From: Euptelea pleiosperma
Taxonomy: Eukaryota; Streptophyta; Magnoliopsida; Ranunculales; Eupteleaceae
Direction of reading: 5' to 3'
DNA length: 64,000 bases
NCBI GenBank assembly: GCA_035048495.1
Contig: CM068545.1
Coordinates: forward strand, 23,594,741-23,658,740
Shown here: in pieces, positions 53,443 through 63,315 of the stretch
How positions within the stretch are numbered: the first letter of the stretch is position 1
Layout: each line of letters begins with the position of its first letter
Program-made: the position numbers and the translations under genes
Notes under the pieces: model-generated
Database searches by the model: none
What the model saw: only the letters and a program-made list of their open reading frames with translations
Told to the model about the DNA's origin: nothing

Positions 53443-56438
53443 ATGACTAGGAGATAAAAGATTTGGCCTTGCTTCTAAGCTTGCTTCTAAGTTCGATCGA
53501 AGGGATGCGTATTTCTCTTTCAGAGAATGATAAGAGAATTTGGATATGGGATCCCAAAGGAGTTTTCTTCGATTGATCTTTTTTCCAAATTATTGCTTTT
53601 ACGGATTTCTCTCCGTTTCCAGATAAACTTGGTTGGGGATCTCCTATTCCATCCCAGGTGGCCTTCTTTGCCCTTACAATGGACCATTGGAAAGAGTGGA
53701 ATTCTCGTATATTTGAAGGAAAAGAAGAAGGCATTCCTATGGTGGTGTTGAGAGTTAAAGCCTATCTATATCTCTGGTCCTCTATTTTTTGGAGTTTAGA
53801 AGCCGTTTTTTTTTAGACCTTAGTGTTTAGATGGGCGGAATTAATAGAAGTTTCCCCCTTGTAGATAGTTTTTGTTCTGAGGACCTCTTTGGCTCTTTGT
53901 GAGGTCCCTTTTGGCTGTATTATGTGGGTTTTTTCCCTTTTTAATCATACTTCATTGTCCATTTCAAGGAATTTATGTTTCGTTGGGTTGACTTACGGGT
54001 GTAAGCGGTCTTCACCACTTCCACTTTATTATTCTTTTTACCTTTTTTTTTCTTTAGAGGATCTTCCTCAATTCCCTTTTTCTGTGATGTATCTTTTTGT
54101 ATAGTGGGATCTCTTTCCCCTTTCAATATATGCATTCTCCTTTTTACCAATAAAATAAAAGCATAATCTAAGCCGGCATATTCAGCTAATCTGTCCGAGC
54201 TGGGCATGTTTGATATACATGCTCCAACTTGTAAGGGAGCGTAGGAGAGTCAGGGATGTAATAGGGATTTCTATTTTTTTGTGTTTGGAATATATGATGT
54301 ATGTTGGCGGTAATCTTGTTATTCTTATTGTCTCGGTCCATTAAAGGCACTTATGTAAATTTTACATCTCCATACTAATAATATTAGGGTAGAGAGCACC
54401 TGTCTCTCCCCTTTTCCTATTTCTCTTCCTCCTCTTTCTTCCCCAATTCTATACATACAAAACTTTCACTCTAATAATTTATGAAAAAGTTGGACTAGTG
54501 GTCCATACCATAATAGAAGCATGGTTTTAAAAATGGCCGTTTAAATGGTTTTAACGGCCGTTTAAACGTTAACACCCCAAGCCCGTTTCCATTAAAAACG
54601 TTAAAACACGTTTTGACGCTTTGAATTTAACGGCTGTTTTTTTTGTTTTAACGGCCGTTAAATTCTGGAAAATTTTGTGAAAATAAACAGCCGTTAAATT
54701 CCCTATTTTTTTTCAAATTTTGAATTTCAGCGCCATTTTTTCCGTTAAAATTCATTAAATTTCATTTTTTTTCCATTTTGGCCCTGGCCGTTTTAACAGT
54801 AACGCCCCCAGTCCGTTAAACCGTTAAAAAGCCTCCTTTAAACCTTGAATAGAAGTAGAGTTCTTGTGGATGATCAGCCAATATGACTTCAATTGCGTAG
54901 GGAGAGTGGAAGATATGCAATGAGAGAATTTATCAAAGGACCTTTCAGTCTAATAACATGATTTATGATAGGATTAAGAAGATATCGATGAAGGTGATTT
55001 CCATTTTGAAGAAGTTCCGCATTTTCAAAAGAGCAGATTTTGAGAGCCACTGGACAGCTATTTTGAAGATTGGGCTGCCAAAGATTACATGTTAAAACTA
55101 CTCCTATGTGGCAAAATCCAGAGAGAGGTTAGACCAAGCTCAACTTAAACAGTAGTTCCCATGAAAATTCCAGTTCAGCAGTGGGTTGTTTTGGAATGAT
55201 AACAAGGAGATTCTCAAAGTTTACTCTGATCTGATAGGTTCCAAATCCAAGTAGGAAGCTAGAGCCATACTTCAACGTTAAATCTTATTTAAAAGACTTC
55301 TTCGAACGTCAATTGATAGTAAAGGGTGACTCTTTGAATGAGACAAAGACCATGTCTCTTGCTAAAAATGGAATCTTTGAAACCTATTTAGTATTAAGAA
55401 ATGATTTTGATTCTTCAACTCCATAACTGTATCATTCTAGTAGCTTTTCTGCATTTGCTAAGTCTATCTTTTTTCTTTCTATTTTGACAAGTTTCCTTCT
55501 CTTTCTTTTTTAATAAAATTTTGCTACTAATCAGAAGAAAGAAAAAACTATTCTAGAAAGATGATGCCAACCTGACGAAGATTAATGAGATGCTCAAATG
55601 CGTCCTTTATTGTGTTAGAGAACACTTCATTCCTCGAGAAGCTTTCTTCCCATATTGTATCAAGAGAAACTTTAAACTCTAGGAGAGATGAGACAAAATC
55701 TTTGTCTTTCTCTTCATCCATGATGATGCCTTGTCCAGTACCACGGATGTACGAGCTAAGGGCCTGCCGTAGTAATTCAAGGGCATTAACCCGTGAAAAC
55801 AGCACATAAATCCTCTGAAGGTCCTCAATGCGATTCCCATCCATAAGCATTGTGAATCCCTGCCAGATCAGGAGCCATAGTCATTTACCAATAACAGAGT
55901 TTATAGCCTAACGAGAGAAGATAGCGTGGGATCATTGAAGAAAGAATCTGAATGTCAATTAGTTACCCGCACCTTATCAAGAATTGCACATGTATGACGT
56001 TCAAGGAGTTGCCTTTCTGCAGTTGCCACCAGTGGCTTCCTAGTACTTGCATCCAGGTAGAGTATGCATCTTTCATGTTCCTCATGCAACCTTACCTGCA
56101 AGAGTTCATTACCTCAATTCTTTCAAATACAGTGACAACATGCACAATCCAGAAATTTGAAAAGTTTTTAAAAAGAATAAAACAAAACAAATAATAACGA
56201 TATAGTGGAAACAATAGAGACAGTCAAACATAGGCAAAAGAAATCATAAGAAAGCACCTCCACGTGCTTTAAGTAATCCGGAACATCTGATTGCTGCATG
56301 TACTTCACACCTTCAGCAGCATAAAATTCAGATGTGCACTCAAGAAATGGCTTCTCAAAACTTTCTGAGTAGATTCCTAGTGCAGTAAACATCTTCAAAA
56401 GATGGTTAAGGAGTGTTCTATCAATAGCTTCACCTAAT
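41019..56438 (-). CDS. CUL4: Cullin-4 (CUL4), partial: exons for the last 555 residues
   Basis: CUL4 is the scaffold of CRL4 (DDB1-CUL4-RBX1) ubiquitin ligases. Fourteen GT-AG exons (- strand): 56438-56258, 56095-55973, 55859-55572, 47459-47334, 47134-47033, 46948-46895, 42528-42422, 42300-42240, 42148-42017, 41914-41777, 41695-41615, 41527-41447, 41329-41249, 41132-41019. The frame is uninterrupted to the TGA. Motifs in order: [60 protein letters not shown]; cullin-homology [13 protein letters not shown] and [38 protein letters not shown]; winged helix with the neddylation lysine in [10 protein letters not shown]-terminus YNYLA. Plant CUL4 is near 790 residues, so about 235 N-terminal residues are missing. 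No exon for them was found between 56439 and 64000, which implies an intron of more than 7.5 kb. The 4.4 kb and 8.1 kb introns are full of LINEs. Confidence 0.93.
43005..45316 (+). mobile_element. Degenerate RTE-clade LINE in a CUL4 intron (antisense to CUL4)
   Basis: On the + strand: [20 protein letters not shown] and [20 protein letters not shown] (end of the endonuclease), [16 protein letters not shown] (RT block), [48 protein letters not shown], a broken LFVDDIG box (catalytic FADD-type motif altered), [16 protein letters not shown] sequence and a C-terminal stretch. The 3' end (GCAGCCGACCCCATACCG...GGCTTATGACAATGATGATG) is the typical RTE tail that ends in short simple repeats rather than poly(A). 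Numerous stops and frameshifts make it inactive. The 5' end is not defined. Confidence 0.82.
45355..45845 (+). mobile_element. TRIM-like miniature LTR retrotransposon, 3' LTR truncated
   Basis: Two direct repeats begin TGTGATGTCCTGGGAGGACA at 45355 and 45660. The first is followed at 45580 by TGGTATCAGAGCC, the primer-binding site complementary to the 3' end of initiator Met-tRNA. About 80 bp of unique sequence then ends in a purine tract (CTAGGGGGGAAGA, 45647-45659) directly before the second repeat. This is the LTR-PBS-PPT-LTR layout of a terminal-repeat retrotransposon in miniature with no coding region. The second repeat matches for about 180 bp and then diverges (about 45842), so its end is lost. 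It sits just after the RTE LINE tail. Confidence 0.82.
48130..48798. mobile_element. Foldback element related to family A, in a CUL4 intron
   Basis: The left end (GTCTGTCTAGAACTACACCC...GTGGGGCCCAGATGGAGATC) is inverted at the right end (GATCTCCATGTGGATTCCAC...GCTCTAGACGGAC). It is interrupted by a short LINE tail (48339-48620). Without that insert the element is about 375 bp. Non-coding. Confidence 0.7.
48339..48620 (-). mobile_element. Short LINE 3' tail with 12-bp target duplication, nested in the foldback element
   Basis: AATTCAAGTCAA lies on both sides (48327-48338 and 48621-48632). The insert begins with a T-rich run (poly(A) of a - strand LINE) followed by GATAAGTCAAGAAAG and a purine-rich 3' UTR, the pattern shared with LINE tails at 49673, 58296 and 59239. 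Only about 280 bp is present, so it is an extreme 5' truncation. Confidence 0.8.
49446..49660. repeat. Left copy of a diverged direct repeat flanking a LINE
   Basis: This segment, from GCAACAGGTTAATGATTTGG to GGTGTTTACTG, aligns with 53163-53390 (GCAACAGGCTAATATGAG... to GGTGTTTA). Shared blocks include TTGTGTTGGGG-like sequence, TCTCTTTGGACAT and TCTGCTGGAGAGATTG. Identity is about 75% by eye. The two copies bracket the 3.5 kb LINE. The origin is unknown. Confidence 0.65.
49673..53152 (-). mobile_element. L1-type LINE, 5'-truncated, sense orientation in a CUL4 intron
   Basis: The poly(A) end lies at the left (T-run 49673-49684), preceded on the - strand by AATAAAGTTATACTTACC. Reading leftward: the end of the endonuclease ([52 protein letters not shown]), linker ([20 protein letters not shown]), RT ([73 protein letters not shown], where FADD reads FAND), the thumb ([20 protein letters not shown]) and zf-RVT ([40 protein letters not shown]). 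A few stops and frameshifts break ORF2. The copy starts inside the endonuclease at about 53152, so the 5' part including ORF1 is missing. Confidence 0.88.
53163..53390. repeat. Right copy of the diverged direct repeat flanking the LINE
   Basis: This is the counterpart of 49446-49660. It is followed by a (TA)n tract (about 53411-53441). See the left copy for shared blocks. Confidence 0.65.
53455..54170 (+). mobile_element. LINE 3' fragment, antisense to CUL4
   Basis: On the + strand the translation gives [16 protein letters not shown], then a frame change, then [20 protein letters not shown] and [13 protein letters not shown]. These are the WxP...F motif and the closing residues of the plant LINE zf-RVT region. 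The segment ends with CCTTTTTACCAATAAAATAA, a LINE-like terminus without long poly(A). It is opposite in orientation to the LINE at 49673-53152 and is separated from it by the direct repeat and a TA tract. Confidence 0.75.
54520..54847. mobile_element. hAT-type MITE (CATGGTTTTAAA/TTTAAACCTTG) with 8-bp TSD
   Basis: AATAGAAG is exact on both sides (54512-54519 and 54848-54855). The interior carries aacggccgtttaaa words, as in the 33040 and 35096 elements. 328 bp, non-coding. Confidence 0.88.
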
Positions 56439-56686
56439 CTGATAGACCAAAACAGAATGGTGCACATTAGTAGACGTAAAACAAAAAGATCATATCAAGA
56501 GAAAGACCGCTAACAAAAACAAATGGAACAAGGTGGTGATGGCTCATCCAACCATCTCTCATAGCTGAAATGAAAAACCAGCTAAGAGTTTTGGGTCGTT
56601 ATTTACTAGATATTTCCAGAAAGAGAAAAATATATATTTAAAGAAGATGATTTTCCAGAAATTTCATAACATTAAGATACTATCGT

Positions 56687-57509
56687 CAGTGGCGGAGCCA
56701 GGATTTTGTTCCAGGGGGGGCAAGCAACCATCAAAGCGAAGTTAACGACATGCAATCGACGCCTCTGACTACGGTCAATATGAGCCACATGGCACATTCT
56801 TAAGAGGATACTAACCGTATGGATGTTTGGCCGATCACTAGGTGGGACCTACAAGCCAAAAATAAACTTGTTCACTGATTTCTAAGTGTTGGATTGAAGT
56901 TATTTTCATGGGTTAATTTTAACCATAGGAATTTGAGCATTATTTGGGTAAGAAATCCAAAGGTTTTAAATCACGAATCAGGCTGATTTTGGTTTGTAGG
57001 TCCGCCTAGTGATTGGCCAAGCATCCATACGGTCAGTGTCGTCTTAAGAATGTGTCAAGTGGCTCATATTGGCTGCAATCAGCAGCATCGCTCACTCTCA
57101 ACAGGTGTCATTGAAGGTTTACTCATCAAAGTGGGGCAGATGGGCCCACTGACCGCATGGATGTTTAGCCCTTCCTTTCGTAGATACTCATATCCGAAAT
57201 CGGCTTGTTTGATGAGTTTTAGCCGTTGGACATAGTACCCAATCGTTTTTGAAACCAACAGCTAGAATCACGCTTTAAAAAAGTACTAAAATCTAATGGC
57301 TAGAGATTGAATATCAGAGTGATTTTGGGTGTGCATATTCATCAAGAGGTGGGCTAAACATCCATGCGGTCAATGGGCAGAGCAGGTCTGAGTTGAGGGG
57401 GGGGCAACACGATCTATAGTTTCCCATGGACAATTTTTTTCTCTTTTGGAAAAAAAAGTTTTATCGAATTTTAAAAGTTGAGGGTCGCCCCCCCTTGGCT
57501 CCGCCACTG
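56687..57509. mobile_element. Non-autonomous hAT element (CAGTGGCGGAGCCA ends) with 8-bp TSD
   Basis: The ends are CAGTGGCGGAGCCA.G and C.TGGCTCCGCCACTG, and ACTATCGT is exact on both sides (56679-56686 and 57510-57517). It is 823 bp with no transposase. The interior is made largely of two family B-like foldbacks (about 56740-57080 and 57125-57385), each with paired tccatacggtcagtg/cactgaccg blocks. It lies about 250 bp upstream of the first CUL4 exon visible here. Confidence 0.88.
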
Positions 57510-58295
57510 ACTATCGTCCATAGTAAACTAACCAAAATAAATAGCTTTGTTTCTGTAAGTATAAAATATATATATTAGCACAGATCTAGGGGCATAATTT
57601 GAAGTATCGTAGAGGCAGCAAATAAAGGTGGTAAATCCCATATGGGGATGGATGAGATGGGGGTGCACTCCCCTGAGACGACAGAACCCACCAGATCTGT
57701 TGGGAACAGACCAGGTTGAATGGGATTGGTCTGACCTCTCACTCGGATGTAAGACCCACTTTTCTGAATCAATTATAGGCCCTCCCTCTCCAACAGTATA
57801 AAGCTTCCCAAGTTCTTATAGGGAGAAGGGATAGCTAAGGGGATCACTCTAGTCATCCGAAACCAGGTCAGGATCAAGTCTCTAAGGTATTGTACAACAC
57901 GTAACAGTTTTTCAACTTACCATTACAATACATTTTTTTTGGTACGTCTTACCCACCTTACTTCTTTCCTCTATGAGGGAGAAAGAAAATTGAAGAACCC
58001 ACGGGGCAAAACGACAAAGTGCAATACGTAGGGATGTATTAACACGCATACAATACGTAAAGTGTTGAAAAAGGTAGTATTATTGCACTAAACATCCTAT
58101 TTTTAGTTTATCTAAGTATCAGACATATTTTAGGATAATGTATCATAGCGTATCGATGTGTATTGGTGAACAGAAACGTGATTTTTTTAGTATATATGGT
58201 TGTAGGGGTAATTTAATTTTTTAAATGTCATGTTTTCGGTTATTTATGCCTCAAGCACAGCTTAGAGTCTCGAAGCGTGTCAGTGATGTATCCAA

Positions 58296-58445
58296 CATAT
58301 TTTTTTGATAAGTATAACATTCATAAAAGAGGAAAAAAGCCAAGCAAAAACAAGATACAAAGCTAAAGAGGTCGAGATGACCTACAGAAAGCTAAGAAAA
58401 GAAAAAACAAAAACAGGGCAAAGGAAATGAACACACTAACATATC
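58296..58445 (-). mobile_element. LINE 3' tail fragment
   Basis: It starts with a T-run followed by GATAAGTATAACATTCATAA and a purine-rich stretch with a gaggtcgagatgacct word, the same layout as the tail at 49673 (gaggtcgaggagacct). It has no coding part. No target duplication was found. Confidence 0.6.
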
Positions 58446-59238
58446 ATACCATATAACTCTGTATCTTAAATTGCATATCAATTTTATAGCTTACCAATAC
58501 AGTAAACGATACCGATATTTAAAACCTTAATTAGGGGAATACCCTATGTAAATTATTGCATACATAAACCACTATTTGCTAACAAATCTGCATTCTCATT
58601 AGCACTTATAAGCAGCATAAACTTTGACTTTGCCCTAAACTTCACCCAGTTAAAATTCAGAATCGAGGAAGTTTGATTTGACATACAAATTTGTAATACT
58701 AACGTAGCTTAAATGTATGAAAGGAACACGAAATCTAAGAAAACAAATTGGTTTTTACCAAAGAATGACTTCAAAATACATAACCCAAGAAACACTTGAT
58801 CTTTATTTCAACCCTTACAAGTTATTTTTGCCTTGAAAACCCTTAATAGAGTGGTTGTTTCTCACTTAGGAAGCTCCCAAAAGCAAGGAAATGTGAAAAA
58901 CAATGAGGATGAAAAAACACTTCTCATCTATTTTAAAGTTTTGGTTCTAAACAACAAAATTCGTCGAAATAAACTGGTAAACTTCCCCTCGCTAGGTCAT
59001 AAATCCACAAAGTACTACCATAGTCCCTTTAACCCCGCCACCCTCATGATCTTCCTCACACGAGCTACAGCTCCTCTATAACCGGTTGCCCAGAATTGGG
59101 TCTCCATACTACCACCGGATATGGCAGCTTGCAAGCATGTTGTGCTAATTGGAAAATCCTGTAACCTATGGGTAACAAACAACCATCCACACTTTAACAC
59201 CCCATCAGCGAATCAAACAATGCATTTCTGCAATCTTT

Positions 59239-59430
59239 TTTTTTTTTTTTTTGATAAATGGGGGATGATGCGTTAGAAAGGGGCAAAAACACCCCAAAAA
59301 TGAACTTACAAAGGGATCTCAAGGCGAGATACCCGAAAAACACCTGGAGGCTCATCAAACAGGGTCGGGCCCCTTAATGAGGTCCTCCCATCTAAAAACG
59401 AAAACATCAAAAAAACAACTTCTGAAGTCC
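59239..59430 (-). mobile_element. LINE 3' tail with target duplication
   Basis: CTGCAATCTTT occurs at 59228-59238 and again at 59431-59440 (with the last T at 59441). The insert begins with about 16 T's, then GATAAATGGGGGATGATGCG and a 3' UTR-like segment with no ORF. It is a very short 5'-truncated retroposition event. Confidence 0.7.
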
Positions 59431-60827
59431 TGCAATCTTTGATATTTTAATCTTAATTCTATCAAAAAAATTAACAGTTTTAAATAAAAATTAGGTATAA
59501 AAATGAACTAACGAGATTCCTTCCAATCCATGCATACACACAATTCACAAGTAGTATTTAATTTTCAGTAATTTATCTATTATTCTCAGTTTTTTTAATA
59601 ACTAAACCAAATTTCTGAATTAAAATATTACTATAAAATCAGAAAAATCTAGAAAATCCATGAAAATAACATGCTTCCATGAATTCTCTAGATCATCCAA
59701 TTTAGTACCCATTAGTACTGAAGTGAGGGGGGATGTGCAAAAATGATCTGCAGATCTTGTAGATCAGCCATAAACCTATGATAAATATTTAATCTAGGCT
59801 AAATAAACACCTAAAACTTATTTTATTTGAGATTTATTGATTTTATAAATCTTCAACTTTGCACAATTCAAACACACATTGAAAGAAATCTCGATTATAG
59901 ATCCATGAAATCGATAGGAAATCATGGATCTACGATTCTACAACCTCTTTTGAGGTTATTGTGAAGTAAAAAAACAGCTCGAAAGTGAAAAACCAATGAA
60001 CGTGTTTAAGGAAGAACACTCTTTTTGTCGATTCAGGGTGTAGATTTCTGTTTTCAAAAATATCTAAAGAGCGGTTGTTTTTTGAGAAATCTACATGTTG
60101 GAGTAGGTCTTAGGTCGAATGGTGTAGTGAATAGAGAGAATTGAAGTAAAGAGGGTTATATAGTTTGGTGCATTTTTTTTTCGGACGTATTGCACTCGTT
60201 TCAGTATGTATTGGTGATCTCAGTTGAAACAAACTGCTACGGACAGAGACGGTCCAAGAGGATTCGATACATAAGGGAATTTTGATACTCCCCCTTGTTT
60301 TATATCAATAGTTTCAAAACCCGATACAAATTGGTAGAGACAGTCAGAGATGCTCCTGTCAGACCTAAGTGGAACCAATGCAAGGTGAAGCACTGACTCT
60401 AACACTAGGCGACGCACGAGCACTATTAACAAACAAAGTTATGCCATCTTAACCAGTGGTCTCTCTGACTCTTCTAACCACCAAACCTACTATCTCCATA
60501 TGACCCTTCATTGGCAGTGCGTTGTGTGGGATCGTAAGACTATAGACTATGCATCAACATGTGGTAAAGGCATGGAAGTGGATTGACTAACGTGGAGGCA
60601 AGTTAGCATTTGGAGTCAGGTATTCACCATATGATATCAAAGTGGTGCTTATGTGGCACACCCTCAAAATACACCCTCTGAATGTGATTAAATTCTTAAA
60701 CAATACGTCAGAACATATTAGTCCGCTCAACCATTTTTGTTTTTCAAAGAGATGAAATTCTATTCAAGGAAAAAAGAAGCAAATATAAAACTAGACTTCT
60801 AGGGAAAATTACAATTGCTGATTGTTA

Positions 60828-61269
60828 GCGGACGGTGCGTTCCCGCACGTGTGTTTTGTTGGCCTGACATCTTGTTGGTATACATAGTTGTTTTGCTTTT
60901 CCCCAACGGGTCGCTCTGTTGGGTAAAGAGGGCGAAACAACATTCCCCAAAGGGTGTGATGCCTGGGAGGTCCCGTGTTCAAGTCTCCAGCGGAGTGTAT
61001 TCCCGCTGAGGGGGCGTATTAGCGGAGGGTGTGTTCCCCCACACGTGTTGTGTTGGCCCGACAACCCATTGGTATACATAGTACCAACAGATCAACCTGT
61101 TAGGAAGGTTTTAACATAGGACATCCCAGGCATCACACCCTCTGGGGAACGTTGTTTCGCCCTCTTTACCCAACAGATTGACCTGTTGGGGAAAGGTGAA
61201 ACAACTATGTATTCCAACAGGTCGTCGGGCCAACATAACACGTGGCCGGGAACACACCCTCCGCTAACA
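60828..61269. mobile_element. Foldback element with nested inverted and direct repeats
   Basis: The left end TTAGCGGACGGTGCGTTCCC is mirrored at the right by GGGAACACACCCTCCGCTAA. A related TTAGCGGAGGGTGTGTTCCC occurs again in direct orientation at about 61019. A long paired block (GTTGGGTAAAGAGGGCGAAA...GGGTGTGATGCCTGGGA on the left, its complement at 61120-61190) forms most of the stem. The word GTGTTCAAGTCTCC at about 60974 loosely resembles a tRNA-type B box, so a SINE origin is possible but unproven. Confidence 0.6.
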
Positions 61270-61424
61270 CAGATAACGTCATAAAAGGAAAGAGAACTAT
61301 AATCTGCACCAATGTTGCCAGACTCAACCATCATTGGACCTCCAAAAGCAATAGTAAAAATTTGTTCCTAAAAATGCATCTATAGTGGAAGTCTAAATTT
61401 ATATATAAGGATAACAGTGCGAAC

Positions 61425-62182
61425 CAATGTAACAGGGACAAGGACATGTGTGTCGGTGTCCGACACATGTACGAGGTGTCTGACATGCGACTTCAAGAAG
61501 CCCGACTTGCGGATACATCCATACACATGCATTATAATATAATATTTTACTTATCTTAAATAAAAAAATTAATAGAAATAGGGAAATATCTGTGTGTGTG
61601 AAAAGTTATATAAAACATTGCTATATGTAATGGAGTAATCCCATAACATAATAAACATAAGTAGATTTATAAGAGGGAAGACTATCAAACTAACTATAGT
61701 TGTGTTTAAGAACTTAACGAAGTATTGTATGGAGAAAATAACACACCAAACCTCTTTTATTTATTTAATTACGTTAGTTATTATCATTATTGTAATAAAT
61801 GTATCGACCTAAGGCCACTGGGGAGTCGCAGCCAAAGGCCACCGGGGATTCAGGGGCCATGCAAAAATCTAACGTCTGGACGTTTCTTAGGGGTATTTCG
61901 GTAATTCTATTCCTATTGTTTTATGTTATATAACTTATATGTATTAGGGGACATATGGAGAAAAGGTTATGTAGCTCCATATGATTCGCCCTTTCTCCTC
62001 AATTCTTTTTTTTTTATCAGTATATCTCCTCAATTCTTCTCTCTCATTCCCCATGAAACCCTTATTAACTAACAAATTAAAATTTATTAAAATAAAGGGT
62101 GACACTGCCGCACATATTAGGATGTGTTGACATGTCCACCACGGCAAAAAACTCTAAAAAGTGTTGTGTCCTTGTTACATAG
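61425..62182. mobile_element. hAT-like non-autonomous element (CAATGTAACA.../CCTTGTTACATAG), near-perfect 8-bp TSD
   Basis: The ends are CAATGTAACAGGGACAAGGA and ...GTGTCCTTGTTACATAG. The flanks are GTGCGAAC (61417-61424) and GTGTGAAC (62183-62190), one mismatch. The subterminal region has gtgtcgg/ccgacac repeats. 758 bp, no transposase. Same family as 62361-63315. Confidence 0.7.
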
Positions 62183-62360
62183 GTGTGAACAAACACTATC
62201 ATGCTGCACTGAACAAATAAGTACAAATATAAAAACATACATATATAAACTAAGAAACAAATATAGAACTTCTTACAGAGCCACGTAAAATTCGATATTA
62301 CCCATTAGTTTGTTACCATGTTTTCAACTAGAAATGAACGGGACATTAAACTATATCTTC

Positions 62361-63315
62361 CTATGTAACAACGACACGGCAATTTTAGGGTTTTTGGCCG
62401 TGTCGACACGGACAGACACGAGAATAGATACATACGGTCATGTCTTAATTAAAAAAATCAGAAATAACCACAAAAAAAAACTTTAAGGAAAAAAAATCAG
62501 AAATTCCTAATTTTTTGTCCCAAATTTTAGATACTTTCGAAGTTTCGTTGAAATTTCGTGAAATTTGTCTGAAATTTCGGCACGAATCTCACCGATTGCT
62601 ATAAATCCAGCATTTAGAAAAAAGAATGGGTGAAAAAAAAAACCTACCTGGCCTCTTCATGGCCTCCTCCGTCGCCGGTTTCAGGTCCCCTCATAGATCG
62701 CCGGTTCCAGGTCTCTTTGTAGATCGCCATTGCCAGACCCCTCCCTCTCCCTCACCCCCCTCTCTCTCTCTGCTGGTTACGAGTTATGACTCGTTTTCCC
62801 CTTTTATGAGGGTCGTGATGTAACACGGCAATACCTCAACGTGTTAAGCGTACCGCTTGGTCGTGACGTAACAAGGTTACCCCATTTACCGCTGCCATCT
62901 GGGCCCACTAACTGCATGGATGTTTTGTCCACCCCTTGATAAACCTTCATACCAAAAATCAGCTTGTTTGATGATCTTTAGCCGTTGGTTTTAGTATTCC
63001 AAAAGATGACCGAATCCAACAGTTAGAATCACACGTTAAAAAGTACTAAGATCTAAAAACTAGAGATTACCAATCAGGGTGATTTTTGGTTTGTACATCC
63101 ACCAAGGGGTGGGCTAAACATCCATGCGGTCAATGGGTCCAGAGGGCAATGGTGAGTACAAAAATTAATAAACAAAGCACCTAATGAAAGTTTGAAATAA
63201 CAAGAAAAAATGAAAAGTTATTATATATATAGTGTACGGACGTGTCTCCGTATTGGATTTTTTTATGTTGTCGTGTCGGACACCTCGTATTCGTGTAGGT
63301 GTCCTTGTTACATAG
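62361..63315. mobile_element. hAT-like non-autonomous element (CTATGTAACAA.../CCTTGTTACATAG) with 8-bp TSD
   Basis: The ends are CTATGTAACAACGACAC and GTGTCCTTGTTACATAG, and ATATCTTC is exact outside (62353-62360 and 63316-63323). The subterminal region is rich in cgtgtcggacac palindromes. A family B foldback is nested in the middle (about 62880-63165, with CTGGGCCCACTAACTGCATG and its complement). 955 bp, no transposase. Confidence 0.82.

Noticed and set aside
27070..56438. A functional ubiquitin-ligase gene cluster (CacyBP/SIP plus CUL4)
   Set aside because: The genes are more than 9 kb apart, separated by an NLR relic and transposons; plant genes of one pathway are rarely clustered, and no shared regulatory element was seen.
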